Positions 21,488 through 35,100 of a stretch of DNA of 64,000 nt are shown here, one piece after another (position 1 is the first letter of the stretch; every line of letters begins with the position of its first letter). Position numbers and translations under genes: made by a program. Origin of the DNA: Phoronis australis (lineage: Eukaryota > Phoronida > Phoronidae); assembly GCA_002633005.1 (NCBI GenBank), contig NMRA01000101.1:50450-114449 (forward strand), given 5' to 3'. The notes beneath the pieces were generated by a model. The model was not told where the DNA came from. It saw only the letters and a list, made by a program, of their open reading frames with translations, and ran no database searches.

Positions 21488-22450
21488 TGTATAAAATAAA
21501 CCACATGTATACCGTTCGTACTTAATCTATGTGTACCTAATGTGTACTACAACCATCCATAATATAACATCCAGTTTCCGCAACTTTGGTTCAAATTGTG
21601 TTTCATTCATAGATCGCCACTATTTCTTGCAAGCAAGTTATGAAGAGACCGAGATTGTTTATTTCATATAAGCTTAGTTGCCAGAACTGCAAGCGGTATT
21701 TGATTTTATTGTCATTTCTTGGACTTTCATGAGTTGGTCTGTAGTTTTTGAAATTTTTCCATTCAGTGACTTTGTGCAGTGCTGTGTTCAACGTTTGTTT
21801 AAATAATAATGCGATTATGAGTATATGTTTAAAACTAGTATTTCTTGTTTTCAATTGTCTCACTGGTTCATGTATATTAACCCCGCGTTCACAATTGCCA
21901 TAGAAAGCTTGGTTGTAAACTGTCCTTTTGCTTATATCCATACAAACTGTTTATTAAACTAATGCAGCTGATCAAAAGTAGTTCCATCCATTCATTTGTG
22001 GTTTTGGAGTATGGGTCTGATGTGTCTGTCAGCACTGAATTAGCCTGGTGTTTTTGTAGTTAGATATTGTTAATGATATAAGGGCCTGAAAATTTTGAGA
22101 CCAGGCCGAGCAGTCGTCACGGAAAGGTTGTGCAAACTTTATATCAAAAGCTCAGTATGCCTGGCAATCAGAGATGAAATAATGGGTGTATGAATTCAGT
22201 GTGTACCTATTGACTTTGTATATATTGTTGAAATACGGTTATGGGCCAGAGGCCTGGTGAATCGCAATAAAGTCTTTTCTATCCTATTCTTCTATTCTCA
22301 TTTAATTAGTTCTTCTTTGTTCTATTAAAGTGATAGAGGGAGACATTTAATTCAGTAGGTTTTACTTCTAGTCTCCTACTTTTCATAGCGTGTTATATAA
22401 TCATGTATTCGCATGACTGTTTTGTTTTTTATGTATGCTACGAAATAAAC
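21488..22450. other. intergenic with LINE-like 3' tails
   Basis: GCAATAAAGTCTTTTCTAT followed by TATTC-like repeats at 22265-22300, and AAATAAACG followed by TATTGACTATTGACTC at 22443-22468, resemble non-LTR retrotransposon 3' ends. No reverse transcriptase is seen. Confidence 0.4.
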
Positions 22451-22965
22451 GTATATTGACTATTGACTCAACTTTAATAAAATGAATCCTATCATGTGAC
22501 GACGAGAAAAGCTGAGGTGGCGCTGCTGTGCGTGAACTTGGAATCATTCTTGACAAAATCGCGTACGCGTGAACTCGGAATTGAATATTTATTTGGGCAA
22601 TCGGGTGACATTTTTTCATCAGTGTAAAGCATTTTTGTTATCATTGGTCTCGCGATTACCCATTTTCTCCTTCACTGTAACTTGTGTCAAAGAATCGGAG
22701 GAATATGTGAATGTTTTAATTAATTGTTTGGTGACTAATCGTCAATAATTGAAAAATATTGGTTAAAATTTACATTGTTTTATTAACATGTAATTTTATT
22801 TAATGCAGAGCAAATTTTATCAACGTGAACGTGAGTATTTGAGTGAATTTGTCAAGTTTCTTCGTGTATTCACGCATACGCAATCTTGAGGCAAGCAAGA
22901 TTCCACGTTAACGCACAGCAAAGCTACTATTGCCTTACCACACTTTGACGTCATATTTAGCAAAA
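22451..22965 (+). promoter_or_regulatory. APPBP2 upstream region
   Basis: This 500 bp lies directly before the APPBP2 start codon. No TATA box at a useful distance or CpG-dense island is evident. Promoter status rests on position only. Confidence 0.35.
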
Positions 22966-23100
22966 ATGGCATCTGCCTTGTCGTGGGTGCCTGATACGCT
23001 GTATAATTCTGCAGTTTGCACAACAGTTCTGAATTACAGTAAATTTCGGAGGGAAATCAAAACGCTTCACGAGAATGTACAATTCGATATTTATTACAAG
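22966..23100 (+). CDS. APPBP2: APPBP2 exon 1
   Basis: The ATG at 22966 (context AAAAATGG) gives MASALSWVPDTLYNSAV and ends ENVQFDIYYK, aligned with the vertebrate N terminus. The donor is GTATTC, phase 0. Confidence 0.93.
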
Positions 23101-26100
23101 GTATTCCATTTTTCCCATTTTTGTTCGTTAACTCACAAAAATCACACCTAAAATGAATACTGAATCCGGTTTTGTGACTTTTCACCAGNNNNNNNNNNNN
23201 NNNNNNNNNNNNNNNNNNNNNNNNNNNNNNNNNNNNNNNNNNNNNNNNNNNNNNNNNNNNNNNNNNNNNNNNNNNNNNNNNNNNNNNNNNNNNNNNNNNN
23301 NNNNNNNNNNNNNNNNNNNNNNNNNNNNNNNNNNNNNNNNNNNNNNNNNNNNNNNNNNNNNNNNNNNNNNNNNNNNNNNNNNNNNNNNNNNNNNNNNNNN
23401 NNNNNNNNNNNNNNNNNNNNNNNNNNNNNNNNNNNNNNNNNNNNNNNNNNNNNNNNNNNNNNNNNNNNNNNNNNNNNNNNNNNNNNNNNNNNNNNNNNNN
23501 NNNNNNNNNNNNNNNNNNNNNNNNNNNNNNNNNNNNNNNNNNNNNNNNNNNNNNNNNNNNNNNNNNNNNNNNNNNNNNNNNNNNNTGAACTAAGGGCAAT
23601 AAATTATCTACGTAAGTTATTGTGTACTCGAGCATAGAATAATAGACACTTATCTTGAGTTCGCCCAAAAGTAGAGTAGAAAATGCCAAACCTAATTTCG
23701 AGTTCCATTTCGAGCAAAAAGATTGGAGACCGGGCCCAGATCAAAACACGGGTGCTTATTCAGGTTATTTGCACTCACCTTTTGAGGCTTTTTAGTTGCT
23801 CTACACGTATGAAAAGTAACTGGAAAAGTGAGTGGAAATAAGCGCCCGTGCTTTGCCTGCTTTGTCCGTTACTCAGTGATTGCCTGGTTCTCAAAATCAG
23901 GGACTGCTATATCCGACCAACTTGCCGTGAACTAGTTGAAGTGCTAAACCGGTCAGCGTGAATTAGGCCTACTCTTGCTTGAGTAGACTAATTTGGTTAC
24001 TGGTTCAAAGAAAACCACCTTAGTCCATTATTCTGGAGTTATATTTGTAAAGCGATGATCATTGTGCGTATCAAATTTGAATGCCATGAAATTTAGCACT
24101 TGTCTATTTGTTTGCAGAAACTGTTTTTGTTGATTCTTTAATCCACTGACACTTCTTTTTTCGCAAAGTAGTACATGGTGCTCATTAAATTACGAGAAAT
24201 TGTTGCACATCGTTAGAGTTTTGAGTAAACTTTAATACGAGTGAACGGAGGAAAATTCGCTTTTGAACAATGAAGTTGTAATTGTCCCCTAAAGATGTCA
24301 CTTTAACAAACCAAAAATCAAGCAAATCAGTATGCAAATGACACATTACGAGCCTACTGTTTTGACATCGATGTCTGAATTTGTTACAAAAGTGGGAGAG
24401 TTATGTAAGAAAATGACGTTCAGCAGATTGTGTTTCTTTCTATTGTCTGTAACGGACAAGGTAGGTTAGAATGTGAAAGTTGTAAAAACAGTTGGATGGT
24501 CTAGATTATAAAGGCTAAGGCCACCCGATTTATTTACGTTTTTACTGTTTTGATTAGTAAGTATCTACATCAAGTCATATTTGGTTGTACCAAGAGATGT
24601 CGCATTAACTGGTGAGGACGGTAAATATACTTTGAGCAATCAGATCTTATGCGGAGTGTGTCGGTTGACCATGCTATGGTTTGGTGTATCATTCCTGGCT
24701 TTGCGGGTTATGAAGCTGTGAGGCAAGCGGGGGATCGTGTTCTTGGCTTCATCGATATCCCGAAATGCTTCAGAAGTGGCTCTTAGGAGTACCATCACTG
24801 TTAGGTTTTCGGGTGGACTTGTCTACTGCAACATCTCCTAGCGGCCATTTTGTTCTTAAGGAATTTTCATGAGTTGTTTGGGGGAAGAGCAATTCTGGAT
24901 GACGTCTAAAAAAACAATGGATGGAATGGATGTCAAGAAAACTTGACACAGATGATGTATTATGACAATGAATTGGACCCTTTGTGGGGTGGATCTGTCC
25001 CCTTCAGAATGGTTACAAGGGGCTTTTCAATTGTTGTTTGGTGGGAGAATGTTTCTGGATAGTGTCTAGAGAGCAAAAGGTACCCGCTCATCCAAAACCT
25101 TAACGACAAACAGATGGCGCTGGATGCAGTGATGCTTTACTAACAGGTAGCGCTGCTCACAGTCATGTGACATTCTTGTGTGAACTGAATCTTAACCCAG
25201 CACCTTGACCTATATTCTACAGCTGCTGACGTCACATCACCGTTGTAACATGATGAGCTCAGTGCTTCACTCTTTGTTTATACTGTCAGCTGTTATTAAT
25301 CATGGCCACCAACATGTTTATAGTGCATGGTTCAGTTCGTTAAATAGATACTATATAAGTTGAAACCACTCTCTTTTGCCTTAGTGTTGATAGAACATAA
25401 AATATTACAGATGTTTCTACTTAGTGAACCATCAGCTGCGGTGCCACGGCCAGTCCGGTCTGCTGGACTGTTGTTGGCTAACGAGACACTGAATGAAAAA
25501 GAAAATATCTCAAGAGAATAAAACCTAACATGTATATCACCATGTATAATTCAAGCATAATTTAAAAAATATAGTGGTTATATTTCAACCTAATTAATAT
25601 TATGGTTGTTGAGTTGCCAAAATCTCGCCGCGCGGAAAAGTGGCGGGGCTCGGTTTAGTGAGCCACCTTAAAAGCTGGTGTGGTGGCAACCAGGCTCATG
25701 CTTCCCAAAGGATTGCAACATTGTAGGCTGCAAATTGTAAGATAAATTTCATCTCACACACTTAGGTTTAGCTTGGCACAAACTTCTGACAGTGAGTGTC
25801 CACATCTGGTGGTGACTGTGGTGAAGACCATGAATGTGCACAAGCATTACCTTAGTGCTGCGTATCTTTCATGAGAAAACGAGAAAATGTAATACACTTA
25901 TCTGCCATATTGTGTCCTAAATTGGTGGGATTTTATGGTACTCTTTATGGTAAGAAGTGGTTCACATGTATGTAATCCAAACTTGTACTGTGTATTTTCA
26001 AGTATAAACTGATAGCTAGTGGGCCTGTTTGAAGCCTCTCTTGTTTCCCATGGCCAGTATTGTGATACTACGTAATAAATATTTTAACAGATGTATTAAG

Positions 26101-29100
26101 GTCCACTTGGGTGTGGGTAGTCAGAGGTATGATAGAAATATGAATTATATGGTGCATTTGACGGTGTCTACACAGGGAGAATTTTAAAAGTGGCAAAATA
26201 GTGAGGAAAATGAATTGCATAAGTCACGGTATTCGATCAATTTTTATGGAATTGTATCGTTTCATCTAATGCTTTTGGGTATTTTATTACCACATCTGTT
26301 TATAAAATGTCTAAATTAGCGTTGCATGATTGAATTGGAGTATGAGTTTGGATATTTGGAGATGGGGCTTTGGGCAAAAGTGCTGAGAATTGATACCCTC
26401 TAGATGAGGGCCTGCCAAATATTATTTTTCAATAATTTCTGAGAAAGGTGTAATGGCTTTTATGAGCTGAAATGACAGGTGGACAAAATATGACCACAAC
26501 GGTCTTGTCCGTAATGTGTCATGTCCCGTCCGCAATGATACTAATTCTTATGATTCAGAATGAAGCCCCTGACTTGATTGGCTTCACCTCAAACGAAGTC
26601 TGGATAATGTAGCCTACACTTAAAAGGTTTGCTTCATTTGCAGCTTTACAGTAAAGGCCGGCTTTGCCAGTTAGGATTGGAGTTCTCTGAGCTAGACACA
26701 TTCGCCAAAGTTTTAAAAGTAAAAGACAAAAGGTGAGGTATTTTTCATAGGTGCAATTAGGCCCCCCTCCCCTGTGACGGCCGCAAAAAATAAAGCAGCA
26801 AAAGCGTGACGTAATGTAGAGTTTATTAATTGACCCCGGTAATTAATATACGGCTGAAACAAGATTTGACAATGTGTGGAGCTTTTTTGAGTGCATGTGA
26901 CGGGCTCAGACCCGATTCCAAGTGTCCGATTCAGACACCATCGTAACAGTAACTGTGGCTAATTAATGCCGCTCCCGCTCAATATGCACAATATCCTAGG
27001 TGACCGGCAGTGGTGTTGTGCACTACTTCTGTGTTTCCATTGCCTGCTCCACTGTGTAATGAAAAAAATCACTTAATTTTTCAAAGTAAACGGAACCTGA
27101 GTGACTAGGAAGAAACAGAAGCTGCTGGTAACATGTAAATTTTAATCGAAGCCTTAGTGACTCACTCAAGAAACTCGTAATTCTCTCGTTGTCAAACATT
27201 AAAATTAAGACGATTTGCAAAGTAAGGGCGTGGTTAACGCCAACACGAAAAATGGCTTTGGTCTGTTGGGCAGCTGAAGGCTGCTTGAAACACACTTACA
27301 ACTTTTGTTACGAAATGGTCGCACAAATTATAAAGCGTGAAATAAACATCACAGAAAAGTTCTTGCGCGAACGCTATGGTCCATAAACAAGTGTGTCTCT
27401 TTAGCATCATGATGTAGTTGGAAGTGTGGTGGCGCAATGCACGAGCACTCGCGCTTTAATCTATAGGGTGTGAGTTTGAATCCTTGCAATTTTACGAATT
27501 TTCCATTTTTAAGTCACCTGTCCAAACTAAAGCTGCCGAGGGCTGATTATACTTACAAAATGAAGGAAAATGCTGTTTTTTTTCTAGAAACAAAATTTTC
27601 GTGGGCTGAAGGGAGAGTCCTTGTGGGTGTAGACTGAAGTATTTTCGCTAAAACATAAAAAATGAAATCTGGATATGTTCTAAAGACATGAGCAAAACTC
27701 CACAACAGGTAGATTGAAAACATGAATGGGGAATGGTGGAAGTTAAACGATCAGGTGACAATGTTGTTTAGGTATGCAAAAATTTCATTAAACCTACATG
27801 TTCTCTCTGTAGTAAATCAAAAGACCTGTTATTGAAGAAACAATGTCTTTCATGTATGCAATCTATGTGTTATTTTTTGTCAAAAACAATGGTTGACAAA
27901 TATGGCCAACCAGTGGGTGGAGCTTTTCTGCAGTTCATCGTTGGAGTGGCTGTGAATGTTCATGGTAAGGCTACTATGAGTATATAGAATTATTGTGGTT
28001 TACAAAGTTGAATGGTTACAAGGACACTGCACTCAGTGGATGTGTTTGTAGCATATCCTCACTGTTTTCCAGGCATCTGTTACACCACTGCTTCCAAGCC
28101 CTGATGGATCACGGTGTGAGGGTGTCTGAGATTCTTGCTGATGCCTTCTGCCAACACTGCTGTTGCTGCACCTCCCAGTCCTCTGGCAACAGTCATCAGA
28201 AGAAGGCACTGGCCTTGGGCTTCTCATTAGGTAGGTGAAACATAAGTACAAACATTTTATTTTATTCATGGCCACAGGGAAACGTGTTTTCTAAAATTCC
28301 ATTTGAGAGGCCTGTTTGAATCTGCACGGCTCTATGCTTAAAGGATGTTTATCTCTCAAAATGCGACCTGACAAAATTTCTTGGTTGACAAACACGAACT
28401 GTTAGATTCGACATATTGTATTTGATTTTCCGACGATTTCGACTACTGTGGCACCTCCTAGTGGCAGTTTTGTTTTTGTTGCGTCTATGGCTGTATCTCC
28501 TAAACCGTTCGCAGGATCTTTACTTAATTTAGCAAGTGTATTAATGTTGACTACACATGACGATGACTTTTGGACAGATCTGACTACTGCTGTGCCCCCT
28601 AGTGGCAATTTTATTTTTTTTTTACGTTTAACTCATTATCTTCAAAGGTCCTCAACAGATTTTCATGGAATTTTAAGTATAGGCATCTATTGGTGTGATG
28701 ACGCTTTTTTCCTGTTTTTGGATGGAATCAAGGTATTTTGCACCACCTAGTGGCCATTTTTTGCTGTTTTCAAATCTTGTTTTTGGTGTCCACCCCTGTA
28801 TCAACCAAATCATTTGAAAGTTGGCATACAGTACAGCCACTGAATTTTTAGACTTCGTCCGGGCTACCTCACGTCTGGCCAGACCGGAGCGCAATCGGAA
28901 CGCAGGCGGGACAGAAATCAGTCACGGTCGCCTCACGCCTACTCTTCGGGTAGTCCTCACGCTTACCTCCGGTTTAGTTCACGCTTTCCTCAGGCTTTCT
29001 TCACGCCTTCGGTACCTGTGGTAACCATGGTAGGGCAACGGGCTAATCAATAAAAATACATGTAACGTCTTGATTGCCTGTCGTTTCGGACAAGTTGCAA

Positions 29101-32100
29101 AGACATTATAGTATATTATAGAGTATCTTTGCAAGCAGTCATCTATCACACTTGGGTTCCAAATAACTTTGTAATTCCACGTGTTGTTCATGCAAATGTC
29201 TTCCTTCAGCTCATCTTGTGTTATGGTTACATGTATATTTTCTATTTACGACTTAAGAGCCAGTCCCATCAACGACATACATGTACAGTAACCACGGTTA
29301 GTAAATACGAATATACGCGACCCTGTATCCAGAGTCGTCTTTACATGGCTGTGGACTCCTTGAAACTTGTCACAGCTGGATATAGATGTTGTTATTTGCC
29401 CTAAAAATAGCCTACGCATCTTGTGAAGTATTGTGTCACGCCGTAAATTTTTGCACCGCACTGGCGTACAGAAAATTTCAATAGGCCGCCATTCTGACAT
29501 ACCCATCCCTTACTGCAAGCAAAGGTTTTGACTAAAAAGTTCTCAATCCATAGTGCAGTTTAATTATTTGTAGCCCCCTCCCCGTAGTCCATGCGTTTCG
29601 ACTGAGTTCGCAGTATCCCCGGACCCCTGGGTACTTCTTCACTAAAATAATAATAGCAGTTATCTGTTTGACTCGTCAAATGCATGGGCACAATCAGTTT
29701 TCTTTGCATGAAGCCGGAACTTGGGATCAATGTGCTCAGAATTGACATGCTATTCTCCTTCATATCGTGAAGGCAATTGAATATTTCCGCCATGTACACG
29801 CGTGTTAAGATTCTTTATTAGTTTAAATAAAAAAACAAATAATTATATATAAGTGAAAAGTAGAGTCCACAGGTCTGTTTCCTGAAGTGACGTAAGATTT
29901 GAGAAGGAAATTTTGGTCTTTTGCTGAACGTGACGATTTCAAAAAAAAATAAACCTCACATGAACAAAAGTCTATGAGAATACACACATCACTGCTAGTT
30001 ACTGATATAATTTTAATAAATTAATTTTTCATCTGCGATGCAGGTAAACTCACGCCAGGCTCACGGCTGGCTCGCGCTTCGTTCACACCTAACTCACGGT
30101 AAGCTCCGGGTACAGTCACGCTTAGGCTCACGCCAGCTGTCACGGTTGATTCACGCCTCACTGTCGGTCTGTCTCCGGTTACGGTCACGGGTGGCTAGAC
30201 CGGAGAGACACCGGAGAGAGTCTAATAATTCAGTGGCTGTACTGTATATGTTCTCAGTGTGAAGACGACCTTTGATGATGGTGACTGACTACTGTGGCGC
30301 CTCCTAGTGGTAGTTTTGTTGTGTGCCTATAGTTGTATCTCCTAAACCCACTGCAGGATCTTTACTAAATTTAATAAGTGTATTTATATGAAGACAAGAA
30401 CAGACGACGACGACTTTCAGGCGGATCCAACAAACACTGTGCCCACTAGTGGCAATTTCATTTTATTCTGTTTTCCGTTGTTTCTCTGAAGTTCCGTGAC
30501 AGATTTTTATGAAATATGGCATGTTCCTGTTCTTGGATGGATTGTATGTTCTTGCACCATCTAGTGGACATTTTTGTGATACAAATAAATAACCCTAAAA
30601 GCCTAAGCACATCTTTTGCAATGCATTTGTGGGCGCATTTCAACGCTCCGCGTTGCTCTTGTTATTACTTTTACGTGCTTTTCTGTCTGACAAACAACTC
30701 TTAAGGGTTGTTATAAAAATTGGCGCGTGTTCGATCCGAAACATGATTATGATTTTTGGAGGACTCCAACTACTGTGGCATCCCCTAGGAATTTGTTTTT
30801 TTTTTCATCTGCAGTTGTATCTCCTAAACCTGTTACAGAATCTGTGCATTTCTAGGAACATGACGATGGATGACGACAGCTTTTGGACAAATCTGATTAC
30901 CATTGAGTCTCCTGATGGCAATTTTATTTTTTTATGTTTTCCTCTGTATCTTTGGAATTAATTTATGCATTTTCATGAAACATGGTAAACCAGTTTCTTT
31001 AAACAGATGGTAATAGCTTTCCATTTTCGAATGGATTCAGTATATTTTATGCCACCTAGTGCCTATTTTTGTTAATGTTGAGTCTGGTTTTTGGCATCTG
31101 CCTCTCAGTTACAAGATATCATTCCACTTACTAAATTCACTTTGTAGGAGGCTTTCTGAGTGTGGCTGGCTGGTTCTATGACAGTGAGAGGGTGTTTGCT
31201 TCCTGTCTGCAGTTATGCAAACAAACTGATGATCAACGCAACTGGTTAATGGCTCTAGAGTGCTGCATACGGTAAACTGAGTGATCAGCATGTTTTATAC
31301 TAACTAAATATTTTCTTTACATACCTACATGTAATTACTTATGTCGAGCCAAAATCACGAACTGGAATAAATCAAATTAGTGGCAGTGAATCTCTCATTT
31401 AAAACAATCAATTAATTCCATTTAGTGCACTCTTTTGTCATTTGTGATGAAGAATGCCAACTTACAATTTAAAAAACAAGATCAAAGGGTTCCACCCCAA
31501 AATATGAACCAAAACAATGATTCTCAAAAATGCTTAGGGCTTTAAATGTAGTTTTCAGTGTGTTCGTGCAATTGGTAGTGAAGAGTTGGCTTAAAATTTG
31601 GCAACATAAAGTGCCCAGGTAGATAAATTATAATGGCTTATTTGGGTTCTCTAGACCAATCACATACTATGTGCAGTTTTAGTTATTGATTTAAGTCTTT
31701 CCTGCCATGGATTATTTCAAAATGTACCAGTCGCTATATGGGTGCTGAGTATTAATTACTGCTCCCTCTCTTGGTTCATGTGGGTACTAAAAACTAATTG
31801 TTGCTCATTCTTTAGTCTGATGTGGGTACTGGGTTCTAAATAATGCTCCCTTTCTAGGCTGATGCATGTGAGAATAGCCAATTGCAAGATCAAGGAAGCG
31901 GAGGCAACACTGACGGAAGCTATGTCATTGGTTGACAGGCTAGACTCTGCCAATATTGATGTCCAAAAGGCTACGCTGTATAGTGAGACTTCGGCCTTGT
32001 TATTTGCTGAGAGTAAATTTGATGAGGTGCGTTGTGGTATAACTTCCTCACAACTAAGTCACACCTTTGTTCAATAGCCTTGCGTGGCAGTTGTCAAAGG

Positions 32101-35100
32101 TAGCTTTTCTGCTCAGTGGCTATTTTAAGCTTATGTTGGACCCTAGAAAAATTCAAACTTTGGCTAATTTTGGAACATATCATATCAGATTCAAACGAAA
32201 TTGTCACTTATACAAAACGATGTTAGGAAGTGTTTTTAAAAGTCTTTCATTTTTGCAACGAGTCACACAACTCAATTGGAGTTATCCATTTCTATCTAAA
32301 GACAGATTCTTGGCTTTCAGTATTTTATTGAGTTTCCAGAAGTTTTGTGATTTATTATGCGGCCACATATTTATATGTGGACGCATTATGCCGTCATCTC
32401 CGTCCGTCCGTCCAGGCAGCATCCGGCGTCCACTGCTCTATCTCCAAAACCCTTTGACATACGTTCATGAAATTTGGCACATATGTTCCATTCATGAATG
32501 GGACGGCATGTGCGAACTTTCGGACGCATCCGACTACTGGTGAGCCCCCTAGTGGCAATTTTAGTTTTTTACGCTTACCTTTGTATCTTCAAAAGTCCTG
32601 AACGGATTCTCATGAAATTTGGTATGTAGGCACCTATTAGTGAGATGACGCTATCCTGCCGTTTTCAGATGGATTCGACATAGTTTGTGCCACCTAGTGG
32701 CCATTTTTACTGTTTTCGAGTCTGTATTTTTGCATCCACCCCTCTATCAACCAAACCGCTCAAAGGATGATTGTGAAAATTGGCATGTATGTGCTTACTG
32801 TAAAGAAGACAGCTGACAATGATTTTCAGAGGATTTGGACTACTGTGGCGCCTCTTAGTGGCAGTTTTGTTTTGTTTTTTTGCGCCTATGGCTGTGTCTC
32901 CCAAACCGTTCGCAGGATCTTTACTAAATTTAGTAACTATATTTATATTATGTTAACAATGAAAGATGACTTTTGGACGGATCTGCCTACTGGTGTGCCC
33001 CCTAGTGGCAATTTTATTTTTTTACGTTTACCATTGTATCTTCAAAAGTCCTTTACAGATTTTCATGAAATTTGGTATGTAGGCACCTATTAGTGCGATG
33101 ACGCTATCCTCCCGTTTTCGGATGGGTTCGACCTAGTTTGCGACACCCAGTGGCCATTTTTACTGTTTTTGAGTCTGTTTTGTGGCGTCCACCCCTCTAT
33201 CAACCAAACCGCTCTAAGTATGATTGTGAAAATTGGCATGTATGTTCTTACTATGAAGAGGACTGTTGACGCTGAATTTCCCATGACTTTGATTACTGTG
33301 GCGCCTCCTAGTGGCAGTTTTTTTTTGCGCCCATGGCTGTATCTCCCAAACAGTTTTCAGGATCTTTACTAAATTTAGCAAGTGTATTTATGTGATGTTG
33401 ACAACGGACGATGACGATTTTAGGATGATTCTGACTACCGGTATGCCTCTAGTGGCAATTTAAGTATTTTACATTGACCTCTGTATTTTCATAGGTCTTC
33501 AGGTGTATACTTTGTGTTACTTCGTGACTATGAAGAAAAAGTTATAAGTAGAAATTTGTTTCTGGCATTCTAATGCTGTGCTAATCTCGTATGTTGGTAA
33601 ATTTGTTTTTAATTCTATGTTTCTGGGGTGCTTTAAGCAACTGATATATAGGATGTGCTTGTATTATGAAGATCACTCACATTTTGCCCCTAGCCTATTA
33701 AGGAGACAATGACCATGCCTTTCCATTTTGCAAAGTACAACACTACATATATGCCCTCTACTGGCCACTTTATGGTACCAATAAACAACCCTAGAAGGAT
33801 ACCGTATGCGGTGCAATTGTGGCTGCATTTCAACGCTGTGCGTTGCTCTTGTAATGTACATGTTAACTAATTCCTTAAAGCTTCCGTTGAATAGCAACGC
33901 ATGCCTTTCATGAATTATTTTGAAATTTGATGTGTTGACAAGTCTGGTCAAGCACTACCTAGTTGTATCATTGCTTTCTTCCTACAGCTTTACGTTCTTG
34001 AGTTAATCACAATTTTTTGAACGGTGTCCTATCATTCATTGATTTTTCATCTCAGCTCCGGCGTCATTTGATGGATGTTATGCAATTTGGTATGTGAGTA
34101 CATCATATCATGAGGTACAAGACGTGTGTGATCCATTTCTCACAACTATGGAATTTGAGATTTACTGATCTGATGACTGCTCTTTTATTGACTAATTGCT
34201 TACTGCACCTTTGTTGATCTTTCAAAGCATTTGTCATCCGATCAACATGAAATTTACACACTATATGTATCTCCTAAAGAGTCTGAGGCCTATAGTTATG
34301 GGGAGAAATTGGAAACAAGATGGCACTGTTAGAGATATTTTTCGAATAATCGTTTATGGAAGTCTAGCTGTGGTTCTATGATGGTATCTTCTGAAATTTG
34401 GTTTGTAGATATATCTCAACAAGAGCTATGTGGAGTGTGTCATCGGTTTCTAACCGGCTTACTGTTCTCCAGTCATTCCACATTTTCTGATTTGTGACTG
34501 TCTGTTTTTTATTTGCTGAATGTACTTTCAAGGTTTATCATTTACTGTACATTGCCATTGAGAACGTCGTGGTCTCCTTGATTTCGTCATCTACCTCACT
34601 TCCAAGTGTCACTCCTCAGAACGCTTTCATTTTTCTTTTGCAAGGCCTTCAAGTTTTGCCAAATGTCGTTACGGGAGTTAACCAGTTCACTGCCCACGCC
34701 AAATGTTGTGGATGCGCTGAGACAAGCGGCCAAGTGTTGCGTGGTGAAAAGAAACTTCATCAAGGCAGAGTACCTCATCAAACACGCAGTCCACATTGCC
34801 AAGTATGTACCATCTGTGGCCAGTTGCACGTTTAGTGCTACTTTGCCTGTATGTGCAAGTGTGTTGCAACAACTGACTGTTCCCATGACATTCTCACTCT
34901 CATGTGAGAAGCCTCTTGTTCACGTATGTTGTCTGTTCGGTGAGACTCTACAAACCTTGGAAATTTTATCCTGGATTCACGAGTTAAGGTTAATATATGG
35001 ATGCAAAAAAATTCCAAATTTGGCCAGCTTGGAACATATCAAGAATGGCTGATTGGATTCATTTGCAACTTTAAGATACTGTGCTTTATGCAGTGTTTCC

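Larger units (their letters stand above)
23101..26643. other. APPBP2 intron 1
   Basis: Contains the 397-N gap, a small foldback (23743-23855), a dispersed fragment plus THAP relic (24380-24786), and one copy of the CTAGCGGCC-type repeat near 24838. Confidence 0.7.
28231..31147. other. APPBP2 intron 3
   Basis: Almost all repeat: two parts of the CTCF-like monomer family (28350-28826, 30247-31090) split by a TA-flanked TIR element (28829-30244). Confidence 0.75.
32027..34644. other. APPBP2 intron 5
   Basis: Contains an interspersed repeat (32130-32345), the main CTCF-like array (32346-33470), and diverged relatives with ATGAAATTT words up to about 34460. Confidence 0.7.

Noticed and set aside
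23057-23689. Long frames spanning 23189-23585
   Set aside because: They run through a 397-N gap in APPBP2 intron 1.
32067-32543. 158-codon ORF in APPBP2 intron 5
   Set aside because: It crosses two unrelated repeats, has no domain and is not in phase with neighbouring exons.
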